From G963664935 sp963664935 (GTDB lineage Bacteria; Pseudomonadota; Gammaproteobacteria; Methylococcales; G963664935), in contig CAXXSE010000001.1 of assembly GCA_963664935.2 (NCBI GenBank), positions 248,001-312,000 on the forward strand: a DNA stretch of 64,000 nt. The letters run 5' to 3'. Shown piece after piece: positions 54,467 to 62,893 of this stretch. Position 1 is the first letter of the stretch. Each line of letters opens with the position of its first letter. A program made the position numbers and the translations under genes. The notes beneath the pieces are model-generated. The model was not told the DNA's origin. It worked only from the letters and a program-made list of their open reading frames with translations, and ran no database searches.

Positions 54467-56477
54467 GTGCGACAAGCGAAGCTTGTCGCTTCTTTCTGGG
54501 TGAAAGACCCAGACGGGAGAAATCCAAGGAGTGGATTTCGTAAGGTCTAACTCACCACCCGTATCAAGTGTTGCGCATCCGGCGGAGCGTGGCTAGCGGT
54601 TACGACTGCGGCCCACGTGAACAAAGGAGGACATGTGAAGCGTACACAGAGCACCACATAGGCCACAGGGGATTCGCACATCCCTGAAGCCATGTCAGCA
54701 TCGTTAGCAAAATCAATGCAGTCGGCGACGTTTTTAACGTGACGGAAGCCAAAACAAAGAAGTCGCTAAGGTGAGACTTCGGAGGGGCTGTCGGTGTCCA
54801 GGGGCGTGGCATGTGTGGAGAGAAGCGGCAGGAACTTGTGAGATCCATACGGTTCCCGGAAACGGTTCAAGGTATGTGGATATTTAGCCACGTAAGGGGA
54901 AACCCGGACACCGAGGCAAACCGAAACCTACCAGTCGTTTTATGCGGGTAAGTCTATCCAACCGAAAGAAGGCGGGCTGAAGACGGTATGGGAGTCAGAT
55001 TCACTCATAGTACTCTGAGACGGGAGAGCCGATCACATGGGGAAGGGGTGGACAAAGTTGTGTAGCCCTCACAGGAAACACGTACCGGGCATGAAGAACT
55101 GGAGAATACGATGCCAACCTCACTGAGGGGAATAGCCAACAAAGCGGCACAAGACCGAGCCTATCGGTTCCGAAATCTAATCAATCTGCTCACCGTAGAG
55201 TTTCTGCTTTGGAGTTGGAAGTTTATCAACAAGAAAGCGGCGGCGGGTGTGGACCGGAAAAGTGCGTATGAATACGAACAAAATCTGGTCAGCCATGCCG
55301 AAAACCTGGTAGAAAGCGTGAAAGGAGGCTGGTATCGGGCGAAGTTAGTGCTTAGAAAGTATATTCCTAAACTGGGTGGAAAGTTGAGACCCTTGGGGAT
55401 ACCGGCGATTGCCGATAAACTGCTGCAAACAGCGGTGGCAAAGATACTCGAAGCGATTTACGAACAGGATTTCCTGTCCTGTAGCTATGGGTATCGGCCG
55501 GGAACAGGTGCGCATAAGGCCATAAAGGACTTGTCGGCGGTATTGAGAGCGGGGCATTATGCCTGGGTTGTGGAAGCGGATATTCAAGGCTTCTTTAACA
55601 CTATCGACCATAACAAGTTGCTGAACATGCTGATGAAGCGCATTGATGACAAGCCACTGTTGAAACTTATTCGGCGGTGGTTGAAAGCAGGCATATTGGA
55701 TATTGACGGACAGGTACTGCACCCGGTAACGGGTACCCCACAGGGCGGCATAGTCTCGCCCATCCTGGCGAACGTATATCTGCATTATGTACTGGATGTG
55801 TGGTTTGAAGAGGGCGTTAAAGCGCATTGCAAAGGCCGGGTGTACCTGTGTCGATATGCCGATGACTTTGTGTGTGCGTTTGAATTAGAGGAAGATGCGC
55901 AACGCTTTTATGAAGTGTTGCCCAAGCGTTTGGCGAAGTTTGGACTGGAAGTCGCGGCTGAAAAGACCGATATTATCCAGTTCGACAGGACATCGAAGCG
56001 GCGCTTTGAGTTCCTGGGCTTTGAATTCTTTTGGGGAAAAGGGCGCCGAGGTCATACTGTGCTGAAACGCCGTACGTCCCGCAAGAAATATCGAGCGGCT
56101 TTAGCGACCATGAAGGTTTGGTGTAATAAACACTGCCGATTGCCGAAAGCCTTGTTATTTGCGACACTGAACCGAAAACTGCGCGGGTACTGGAATTACT
56201 ACGGTATCCGGGGTAATTCCGAGAGTATGAGTGATTATTTTTATCAGGTAAAATCGATCCTGTTGAAATGGCTCAATCGGCGCAGTCAGAAGCGCAGTTA
56301 TAACTGGACGGGGTTTAAGGCATTGCTCAAAGACTTTCCCTTAGCGAAACCACGCATTTGTCATGCCTTCTAAGTATTTAAAGACCGTGTGCGAAGCGAG
56401 CAACTTTGAAAAGCCCGGTGCGGTAGTTCCGCTCGCCGGGATTTGTGAGGGGGCAGTCGGGTAACTGGCTGTCCTAC
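54467..56477 (+). mobile_element. group II intron 1, inserted at an attC right-hand core box
   Basis: It starts GTGCGACAAGCG (consensus GUGYG) at the end of attC 2. About 640 bases of structured RNA (domains I-IV) precede the reverse transcriptase gene. A domain V-like hairpin (stem AGCCCGGTGCGG / CCGCTCGCCGGG, 56411-56443) follows it. A domain VI-like stem ends ...GGCTGTCCTAC near 56477. It is in the same orientation as the cassettes. Its RT differs in type from that of intron 2. The 3' boundary is estimated. Confidence 0.82.
55111..56373 (+). CDS. ltrA: group II intron reverse transcriptase/maturase (intron 1)
   Basis: A 420-residue RT-maturase without an endonuclease domain. RT blocks include LRPLGIPAIADKLLQ, YGYRPGTGAHKAIKD, EADIQGFFNTIDH, TPQGGIVSPILANVYLHY and the catalytic LCRYADDFVCAF (YADD). 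The GIIM maturase part has GYWNYYGIRGN and LKWLNRRSQKRSYNWTGF. It splices its own intron and drives retrohoming. The gene appears complete and is probably active. Confidence 0.92.
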   Translation: MPTSLRGIANKAAQDRAYRFRNLINLLTVEFLLWSWKFINKKAAAGVDRKSAYEYEQNLVSHAENLVESVKGGWYRAKLVLRKYIPKLGGKLRPLGIPAIADKLLQTAVAKILEAIYEQDFLSCSYGYRPGTGAHKAIKDLSAVLRAGHYAWVVEADIQGFFNTIDHNKLLNMLMKRIDDKPLLKLIRRWLKAGILDIDGQVLHPVTGTPQGGIVSPILANVYLHYVLDVWFEEGVKAHCKGRVYLCRYADDFVCAFELEEDAQRFYEVLPKRLAKFGLEVAAEKTDIIQFDRTSKRRFEFLGFEFFWGKGRRGHTVLKRRTSRKKYRAALATMKVWCNKHCRLPKALLFATLNRKLRGYWNYYGIRGNSESMSDYFYQVKSILLKWLNRRSQKRSYNWTGFKALLKDFPLAKPRICHAF

Positions 56478-56500
56478 CTTGATGCTGTGAAAAGACTGTC

Positions 56501-57025
56501 ATGAATCACCAGGTAAGAATGGACGTAGCGTTTGAGAATTATTTTGCTCTTTCTGACGCTCTCCGTGCGGATATTGATGTGCTTCTGGAACAAAATATCG
56601 ATCAGGCTGAATGGAAGCGAAACTTCATCCGTACTGCCATGCCTCTAATCGAAGGTTATTGCAGCTGTTACCGAGATATCTGCGTAATCGCGTTAACGTG
56701 TGAAGCGCCAGAAATTACGAAAAAGGAAAGGAAGGTTCTTGAGTCGGAAGAGAAAATGTCCTCTTCGGAACGCTACAAATACACCTTGCGTGCTGCTTAT
56801 AAACTGTTCGGGCTTGATTATGCACCTGATTTTGGAGGCCCCGATTGGGGTAACGCAAAGACTGCTATGGCTAAGCGAGATGCTCTGATGCACCCAAAAC
56901 GTCCCGTGGACCTAGAAATCGATGAATCAGATTGGAACAAGATCCACGCCGGCATAATCTGGGCGTTTGAGCAGCTATTTGGCTGCGTAGAGAAGCTTGC
57001 TCAGAAGCATGGAAGTCACAGCTAA
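56501..57025 (+). CDS. integron cassette 3: hypothetical protein
   Basis: A 174-residue soluble protein (MNHQVRMDVAFENYFALSDA, GPDWGNAKTAMAKRDALMHP, WAFEQLFGCVEKLAQKHG). It matches nothing I recognise, although the helix-rich pattern with KRDALMHP recalls small RNA- or HEPN-like domains of cassettes (speculative). Its TAA stop is formed by the GCTAA of its own attC core box, where intron 2 is inserted. Splicing would keep the TAA. Confidence 0.65.
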   Translation: MNHQVRMDVAFENYFALSDALRADIDVLLEQNIDQAEWKRNFIRTAMPLIEGYCSCYRDICVIALTCEAPEITKKERKVLESEEKMSSSERYKYTLRAAYKLFGLDYAPDFGGPDWGNAKTAMAKRDALMHPKRPVDLEIDESDWNKIHAGIIWAFEQLFGCVEKLAQKHGSHS

Positions 57026-58919
57026 TCGGGATAGGGAGCTACTCAAGTAGCCCCCTCCCACAGCACCGTACATACGGGTCAGTATACGGCGCCTAGCCTG
57101 GTATTAACTGAGATACTTCATCGGGCAAATCGACTTCATATCAAGTGTCTATCGGGCCGTAGCCGGATGATGAATCTTGCACCATAACGTGCGGATGGAA
57201 ATGAGTCCTATTTGTTGAAAATGTGTGTTGCTCAATCCGCTGTTAGTGGCCAATGTTTTGGACAAACGCCAGTAGCTTTTACGCGATAGCCCTAAACGAA
57301 TGGCATCGCGTTTATTAACACCGAGCTTGATCAGCGCTCTAATCCGACGTCTCGGTCTGCGCCACTGTTTCCAATAGCACATCCTGAGTCGCCTTCGAAT
57401 CCAGCCGTCGAATAGAACCGCATCGTCGTACTTCAACCCACAGCCATAATGCGCCATCCAGCCTTGAACGTATTGTTTAAGGCGAAAAATGCGCGATAGT
57501 ATGGAAATACCGGGGCATCGGCGGGTGATGCGTTTTAACTCGCGTTTGAATCCCTGAACTTTGCTCGCCACGGTTTTTAATTTTTTACCGTGGATTTTAA
57601 AGCCCAGCACTGAACTGTCTTTAACCTGACTGACTTTACTTTTGCTCGCGTTCACCTTCACTTTGAGCTTGCGCTCCAAGTAGCGGCTGACACTCGCCAA
57701 CACCCGCTCACCCGCGCGCTTGGATTTGACGAAAATCGCCACATCGTCGGCATAACGGATAAACTTGTGCCCTCTCTTTTCCAGCTCCTTGTCCAGATCA
57801 TCCAATAGGATATTACTTAATATTGGCGATACGGGGCTGCCTTGCGGAATCCCGATCCGAGTCGGCTGTAGCCGACCCTTGACCATCACCCCAGCCCGCA
57901 GGAAGCGACCCAGGAGTTTCAGCAGACTTTTGGACTTGACGCGTCGACCCACGCGATCCATGAGAATATCATGGTTCACGGTGTCGAAAAACTTCTCCAG
58001 GTCGATATCGACCTGAAACCGATAGCCTTGCCGATAATACCCCTGAGCTTGCCGTGCGGCTTGCTGGACGGATCGTCCAGGCATATAGCCGTAGCTGTTA
58101 AGCGAGAAAGTAGGATTAAATATCTCACCCAGTACCTTTGCAATCGATTGCATGAGTACCCGGTCTAACACACAAGGAATGCCCAATCGGCGCATCCCCC
58201 CTGACTCTTTGGGAATCTCAACACGAAGTGCAGGGGTTGGCCGATAACGTCCAGCGCGCACCTGATTCTTGATGATTTTCCATTGCGGTCTTCCCCACTT
58301 CGGGAATCGTTCAATGCTGATATTATCAACACCGGGCGCGCCCTTATTGGATCGAACCTTTTTCCATGCCTCAGCTATACATCGATTCGATACGATGTAT
58401 TCCACCGATGCAAGATCGATAGGCGATGGATTCATGACGCGCCTGGTCTCCAATTCCCCGGTCGGGGTTTGCGAATGACCAAAGCTCACGAGCACCACCT
58501 TATCACACTGCCTTCAGACCTTTCCCCAACAACATCATTGGGTTCTCGTCCTCGGCTGACTTCTGCCCTGTTAACGCGCACCTTCGCAGGCTCTGTTCCA
58601 CCGCTGCCGTTAGGCAACTTAGGCAGGCAGATCTCCCCGGGTAAAAACATGATCTTTCCCTGCGCAACCACTACATTTACCCTCCCCCAGTGATCCAGAG
58701 GGGCTTCGTCATGTTGTGCTGACTCGCCCTGAGGTTCGGCCTTATATGTAGTTTCTGTCTGTTGGCTCGCAGGTTTGCACTTAGGCTTCTTTCAGCGGGT
58801 CGGTCGCCCTTCCGCACCTTGCCCTCGGCTAGTACTTTTAAAGTTGTCAAATATAACTCTTTTCTGGATAATGTACAGGGGACTTGCACCCCATAAAATC
58901 ATGCCCATGCCGGGCACAC
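57025..58919 (-). mobile_element. group IIC-attC-type intron 2
   Basis: On the minus strand it begins GTGTGCCCGGCATGGGC, the usual start of bacterial class C introns. It has a domain V hairpin at 57062-57094 (GCGCCGTATACTG / GTATGTACGGTGC) and ends CCCTATCCCGAT at 57025. The 5' exon ends GCTTTGT and the 3' exon begins TAGC, matching the known preference of IIC-attC introns for the bottom strand of an attC core box. Orientation opposite to the cassettes is typical of this group. Confidence 0.87.
57149..58435 (-). CDS. ltrA: group IIC intron reverse transcriptase/maturase (intron 2)
   Basis: About 428 residues from ATG 58435; an upstream ATG at 58498 would add 21 residues. RT blocks: KVRSNKGAPGVDNISIE, VEIPKESGGMRRLGIP, DIDLEKFFDTVNHDILM, GIPQGSPVSPILSNILLDDL and the catalytic KFIRYADDVAIFV. 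The maturase end includes LKQYVQGWMAHYGCGLKYDD. No endonuclease domain, as in class C introns, which use nascent DNA primers. It is complete and probably active. Confidence 0.92.
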   Translation of the reverse strand: MNPSPIDLASVEYIVSNRCIAEAWKKVRSNKGAPGVDNISIERFPKWGRPQWKIIKNQVRAGRYRPTPALRVEIPKESGGMRRLGIPCVLDRVLMQSIAKVLGEIFNPTFSLNSYGYMPGRSVQQAARQAQGYYRQGYRFQVDIDLEKFFDTVNHDILMDRVGRRVKSKSLLKLLGRFLRAGVMVKGRLQPTRIGIPQGSPVSPILSNILLDDLDKELEKRGHKFIRYADDVAIFVKSKRAGERVLASVSRYLERKLKVKVNASKSKVSQVKDSSVLGFKIHGKKLKTVASKVQGFKRELKRITRRCPGISILSRIFRLKQYVQGWMAHYGCGLKYDDAVLFDGWIRRRLRMCYWKQWRRPRRRIRALIKLGVNKRDAIRLGLSRKSYWRLSKTLATNSGLSNTHFQQIGLISIRTLWCKIHHPATAR

Positions 58920-59195
58920 ACAAAGCGTCATACTTCATGTGACAGTCCTCATTGTAAGTGAAGTAGCCAAGGATGGCGTCCTTACCTTGCTTTATCGATA
59001 AACTCGAAACAGTGAATCCCGGTATCGTCAGTCTGGACGAATCGCTTTCGAATCATCAGTAGTCTATAATCATTACATTCCGCCAAACGTTTCGATTCTA
59101 CCGTGTTGGTCTATTGCCCGTGGGACACTCATGGGACACTTGCAGACAAAAAACACCCAAAATACACGACAAACGACAACAAGCAAGTACCACTA
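58920..59195. other. integron/island right edge, no gene seen
   Basis: After the short attC remnant this stretch has no convincing ORF. It contains two near-repeats GGGACACTCATGGGACACTT (about 59122-59141), a motif often found beside tRNA-targeting phage/island integrase attachment sites. It may be the leftover of an integrase region. Confidence 0.35.
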
Positions 59196-59260
59196 ACTAT
59201 TTGGTTTTATTGTTGTTGTTTGTCGTTGGTTGTTGTGGTAAATTGACCTTTTTGTGACTC

Positions 59261-59302
59261 ATAATCCCTTGGTCGTAGGTTCGAGTCCTACAGGGCTCAC
59301 CA
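59261..59302 (+). repeat. tRNA-Met 3'-half attachment-site scar
   Basis: CTCATAATCCCTTGGTCGTA and GGTTCGAGTCCTACAGGGCT, ending CACCA, are the anticodon loop (CAT), variable loop, T arm (GTAGG/CCTAC stem) and acceptor 3' strand of a tRNA-Met. There is no matching 5' half: the bases before CTCATAA do not pair. It is therefore the duplicated tRNA 3' end left by an integrating element, not a tRNA gene. Confidence 0.8.
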
Positions 59303-59305
59303 ATA

Positions 59306-59547
59306 TAATCAAATGCTTGGCCTATAGAGCCAACATCGTTAAAATCGTATATAACGGTTTTAAACTTATCAACTCTGGCTAACAATCTTTTTGTTTGAGG
59401 ACGTGAAACAAGTTTGTCATCACCGTATTGTGTCAGGCGTACGGGGATAATAGTTTTTGTAAAGCCATAGTCATCACCTGAGGTAAAGCCGTCAAACACC
59501 GGTTCTGAAGTCCTTGCTGTATTATTTAAAAATTGCAGGACTACCAT
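59306..59547 (-). pseudogene. DUF4325 (STAS-like) protein fragment, cut by the attachment site
   Basis: About 80 codons (FDGFTSGDDYGFTKTIIPVRL, KLVSRPQTKRLLARVDKFKT, VIYDFNDVGSIGQAFDYI) match the STAS-like DUF4325 domain, which usually forms the C-terminus of larger proteins. The open frame continues into the antisense tRNA (GEPCRTRTYDQGIMS), showing that the true C-terminus is lost. The N-terminal part also appears truncated. Confidence 0.65.
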
Positions 59548-59597
59548 TGTGCCGACATGAGATTTTTGTAAACCTTTAAGTTCGCGGAAATACGAAC

Positions 59598-60209
59598 ATT
59601 AACGAAGCAGTCATCAAAAAGGGCCTTGATGCCATTGCCGGGCTTGACCGGGATGTTGCCGCGGGTATTCAGCGGCTTGGTTACCCGGAGCCCCGCGTTA
59701 GACCTCCTGGCTTTGATACCTTCTTGGCGACTATTGTAAGTCAGCAAATATCAACTGAAGCCTCTCGAGCAATAATGGGCAGGGTAAGAGCATCGTTACC
59801 CGAGGTACGGCCCGATAAATTGCTGGCGTTGCCGGAAGGGACGTTACGGGGGGCGGGATTGTCCGGACGTAAAGTGGAATACGCGACGAATCTGGCGAAA
59901 GCGATTGTCGATGGCCGTTTTGTCCCCGAGCAGCTCGCGGCCCTTGATGATGAATCCGCGATTCAGGAAATTGTTGCACTCAGAGGCTTTGGCCGTTGGA
60001 GCGCCGAGATTTACTTGATGTTTTCGCTACAACGCCGGGATATTTTTCCCGCCGATGACTTGGCGCTACGTCTGGCGCTACAAAAATTAAAAGGTATGGA
60101 TACGCGCCCGACACCGAAACAGTCGCGTGATCTAGTCGCTCATTGGGCTCCATGGCGAAGTGTTGGGAGTTTGTTTTTATGGCGCTTTTACCGTGGTGCG
60201 CCGACTTGA
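59598..60209 (+). CDS. DNA-3-methyladenine glycosylase II (AlkA-like), 5' end uncertain
   Basis: From about 59598 the frame reads INEAVIKKGLDAIAGLDRDV, LGYPEPRVRPPGFDTFLATI and IVSQQISTEASRAI. It then has the helix-hairpin-helix LRGFGRWSAEIYLMF and the catalytic Asp region RRDIFPADDLALRLAL. It excises alkylated bases. No ATG/GTG/TTG precedes this N-terminus, and a TAA lies only a few codons upstream. The first standard start (TTG 59724) would remove part of the fold. The gene may have lost its start when the adjacent island inserted, or uses ATT 59598. Confidence 0.72.
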   Translation: MNEAVIKKGLDAIAGLDRDVAAGIQRLGYPEPRVRPPGFDTFLATIVSQQISTEASRAIMGRVRASLPEVRPDKLLALPEGTLRGAGLSGRKVEYATNLAKAIVDGRFVPEQLAALDDESAIQEIVALRGFGRWSAEIYLMFSLQRRDIFPADDLALRLALQKLKGMDTRPTPKQSRDLVAHWAPWRSVGSLFLWRFYRGAPT

Positions 60210-60886
60210 CGCGGCTAGTCGTTACATGGTCTGACGTAGCCGTATTGAAACTTTAATATGTCTGAATTATTGCCTGAATCTGATTAGGGCTATGCGGTGG
60301 ATCGCACGGAAAGGAACTTGGAAACTGTACCCTGGCGTTCAAAATCCTAATATTTCGTAGTCAAATATCCGCTCGTAAATCCAGACCGTTGCGATTATCG
60401 CGGCAACGGTCGAACCACCGCTGAATATCCACGTCTGGTAAAACGCTGTATGCCGCAGCAACGCAATAATGGGAAACACGAGTATTACAATTGCCAATTG
60501 GCCGACCTCCACACCGAGGTTGAAGCCCAGCAATGAATTGATCAGTGCGTCGTGGGGTAACCCTAAATCTATCAGTATGCTAGCGAAACCAAAGCCGTGT
60601 ACCAGTCCAAAGCCAAAGGCCAGTTGCCAGCGAGAGGCTGGGAACACTGGGTGCAGATTGTTGATCGCGGTAACCAATACCGACAACGCGATGATCGATT
60701 CAACCAAGCGCGGCGGTAGGGCAACAATGTTCAGTACCGCGAGCGTTAAGGTAATGGAGTGGGCGATGGTGAAGGCAGTGATCACCTTTAGGGTATCGTT
60801 TATCGCAGGCTGTAATTCGTCCAAGGACCGCCACTTGGGCCGGCGGTACATTAGTACTCCATCAATCCTATGCTGGCGGAGTACTA

Positions 60887-62114
60887 GTAGTCTGTCAATG
60901 TTGTATTGACGATTAATTAAAGTAGAATGTTAGGTTTTAATTCTAAGCAATTGAAACCCAAACGCTAAACATGTCCGCAAAAATCTACCGCGTTAATTTA
61001 ACGAACGAAGAAAGGCTTGAGCTAAAAGAGATTGTATCAAAAGGAAAAGCTGCAGCACATAAACAGACCCACGCTCGAATTTTGTTACTTAGCGACGAAA
61101 CCAGTTCTGAGGGTAAAAAAAAGGATAAAGAAATAGCCAGGGCATTGGGTACAAGCCTACGAAGTATTGAACGCGTGCGAAAGCGATTTGTAGAAGAAGG
61201 ATTGGGGAGTGCCGTTAATCCAAAGCCTCAAAAAAGATACCGATCAAAAAATCTGGATGGAGCAGGAGAAGCCTTTTTAGTTGCAACAGCCTGTTCGCAA
61301 GCTCCGGAGGGACGGGTAGATTGGACATTACGGCTACTCTCTGAACGATTAGTTGAATGCACTATAACAGAGAGCATAAGCCATGAAACGATTAGGCAGA
61401 CACTAAAAAAAACGAACTCAAACCGTGGCTAAAACAATGCTGGCGCATTCCGCCTAAATCTAATGCAGACTTCGTGTGTGCAATGGAATATATATTAGAG
61501 GTCTATCAACGTCCTTTTACACAAGATGAGGTTTTGGTGTGTATGGATGAAACGAGCAAGCAGCATACAAAAGAAACGCGTACCCCGTTACCGATGCGTT
61601 CTGGAGAATCTGAAATATATGATTTTAAATATGAACGAAATGGCGTCAGTAATCTGTTTATGCTATTCGCACCGCTTGAGGGCTGGAGGCATGTCAAGGT
61701 CACAAACCGGCATACTAAAGTGGACTGGGCACATCTCATTAAGGAATTAGTAGATGAACACTACCCCGATAAAAAAATCATTTTAGTAATGGATAACTTA
61801 AACACGCATAAATTAGGATCACTGTATGAAGCGTTTGCACCCGAGGAAGCACGTCGAATTGCAGAAAGGCTGGAAATTCATTACACGCCAAAGCATGGCA
61901 GTTGGCTTGATATGGCAGAAATAGAGATTGGGGTGTTAAGTCGTCAGTGTCTTGATCGAAGAATAGCTGATCAAAGCACATTACGAACTGAAATAAACGC
62001 ATGGCAAAAACAAAGAAATCAAAAAGCGGTATTTGTAAACTGGCGCTTTACCACCGCCGATGCACGGATAAAATTGAAATCACTATACCCGTCAATACAA
62101 CATTGACAGACTAC
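60887..62114 (+). mobile_element. IS630/Tc1-type insertion sequence
   Basis: A 1228-bp element with perfect 25-bp terminal inverted repeats (start GTAGTCTGTCAATGTTGTAT) flanked by duplicated TA (60885-60886, 62115-62116), the hallmark of IS630. It carries one transposase gene in two frames. It interrupts hupE in the opposite orientation to that gene. Confidence 0.94.
60971..62106 (+). CDS. IS630-type transposase, probably expressed by frameshifting
   Basis: The first frame (60971-61432) has the helix-turn-helix DKEIARALGTSLRSIERVRK. At the A8 run 61405-61412 a -1 shift reads LKKNELKPWLKQCWRIPP and continues into the DDE domain: VLVCMDETSKQHTKETR, KIILVMDNLNTHKLGSLYEA and TPKHGSWLDMAEIEIGVLSR. 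The catalytic D, D and E are all present. Some IS630 elements use such A-run frameshifting or transcriptional slippage to make the full enzyme. The second frame also has an ATG at 61483. Both parts look undamaged otherwise. Confidence 0.82.
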
Positions 62115-62893
62115 TAGCACAGCGGGCAACAGTAGCGTCAACAGGAAGAGAATATGATCGAATCCGGTGCCGATATGCCGAATACCTTCTACCAAATACC
62201 GCTTAAACACCCCAAAGGCGTCAGGTCCGGATTTCCCAAGCAGAATTGCTGGTGAAGTAGCACTGAGGATATGCTGCGCAAGTAGTTTGCCGCTTGCATT
62301 CCACACGGTTAGATACTGGCGATGCCCACGGACCATTTGCGCGGTTAAGGGAATTTGTACGCGTAACGCCGATGTTTCCGGATAGTCATAATACAGCTCG
62401 ATATTCACAGTGTCGCTAATTGCCTGTTCGACCTGAATCGACTTAGGCGCGGATCGATTGCTCGCGTACCGCACTTCTACACCGCCCATAACAATTGATT
62501 GTAAGTTGTCCAGGACGTCAGAAAACTCATCGGCTGTCACCGTGTCGTTTTGGTCTGTATCCATTGGCGTCAACACCTCAAGATCCTTCCTGGCAAAGAC
62601 CATGCGCAAAACCAAACCCGCATGTTGAAGTTGAACCCAGGATCGGCTCAAACCAGGGTCATGTGCGGACACGTTGGACACGGGTAAAAGCACCGACCCA
62701 GCCAATAGCAACATATAGACTATTTGTTTGTATTTCATGATCAAATACGCGGGAACCTAGCACACGGGTTCCCGCGTTATGTTGAATAGTCCGAATTCAT
62801 CATGGGCTTTCAAAGTCTGGGCTGAGAGGTTGATATCTTGCATCTATCCTCACCAATCCTCATGATGTAAGCCGATTCGATTCGAAATGCGAT

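Larger units (their letters stand above)
57021..58945 (+). repeat. attC core of cassette 3, split by group II intron 2
   Basis: Joining 57017-57024 to 58920 onward gives CACAGCTAACAAAGCGTCAT, the left core box of an attC (GCTAACAAAGCG). The intron lies exactly between GCTA and ACAAAGC. I do not see the matching right core box downstream, so the remainder of this attC is probably deleted at the island edge. Confidence 0.7.
60339..62744 (-). pseudogene. HupE/UreJ-like membrane protein gene split by an IS630-type element
   Basis: The 5' part (62744-62117) has a signal peptide (YMLLLAGSVLLPVSNVSA), an EF-hand-like loop (DTDQNDTVTADEF), and IRHIGTGFDHILFLLTLLLP. Removing the IS (60887-62114) and one TA joins PAVLV to LRQHRIDGVLMYRRPKWRSL and the remaining helices (TIAHSITLTLAVLNI, FGFGLVHGFGFASILIDLGL). 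The restored ~370-residue HupE/UreJ_2-like protein would be a membrane metal (nickel-type) transporter. The transposition is precise and recent. Confidence 0.85.

Noticed and set aside
54600..54848. Minus-strand ORF inside intron 1
   Set aside because: It lies in the structured RNA part of the group II intron (domains I-III), where open frames arise by chance.
59256..59302. A complete tRNA gene
   Set aside because: Only the 3' half is present. The bases 5' of the anticodon loop do not pair with the anticodon-stem 3' strand, and there is no D arm or acceptor 5' strand.
59197..59305. C-terminal protein sequence GEPCRTRTYDQGIMSHK as part of a real protein
   Set aside because: It is the antisense translation of the tRNA 3' fragment, a well-known artefact. 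The DUF4325 homology stops before it.
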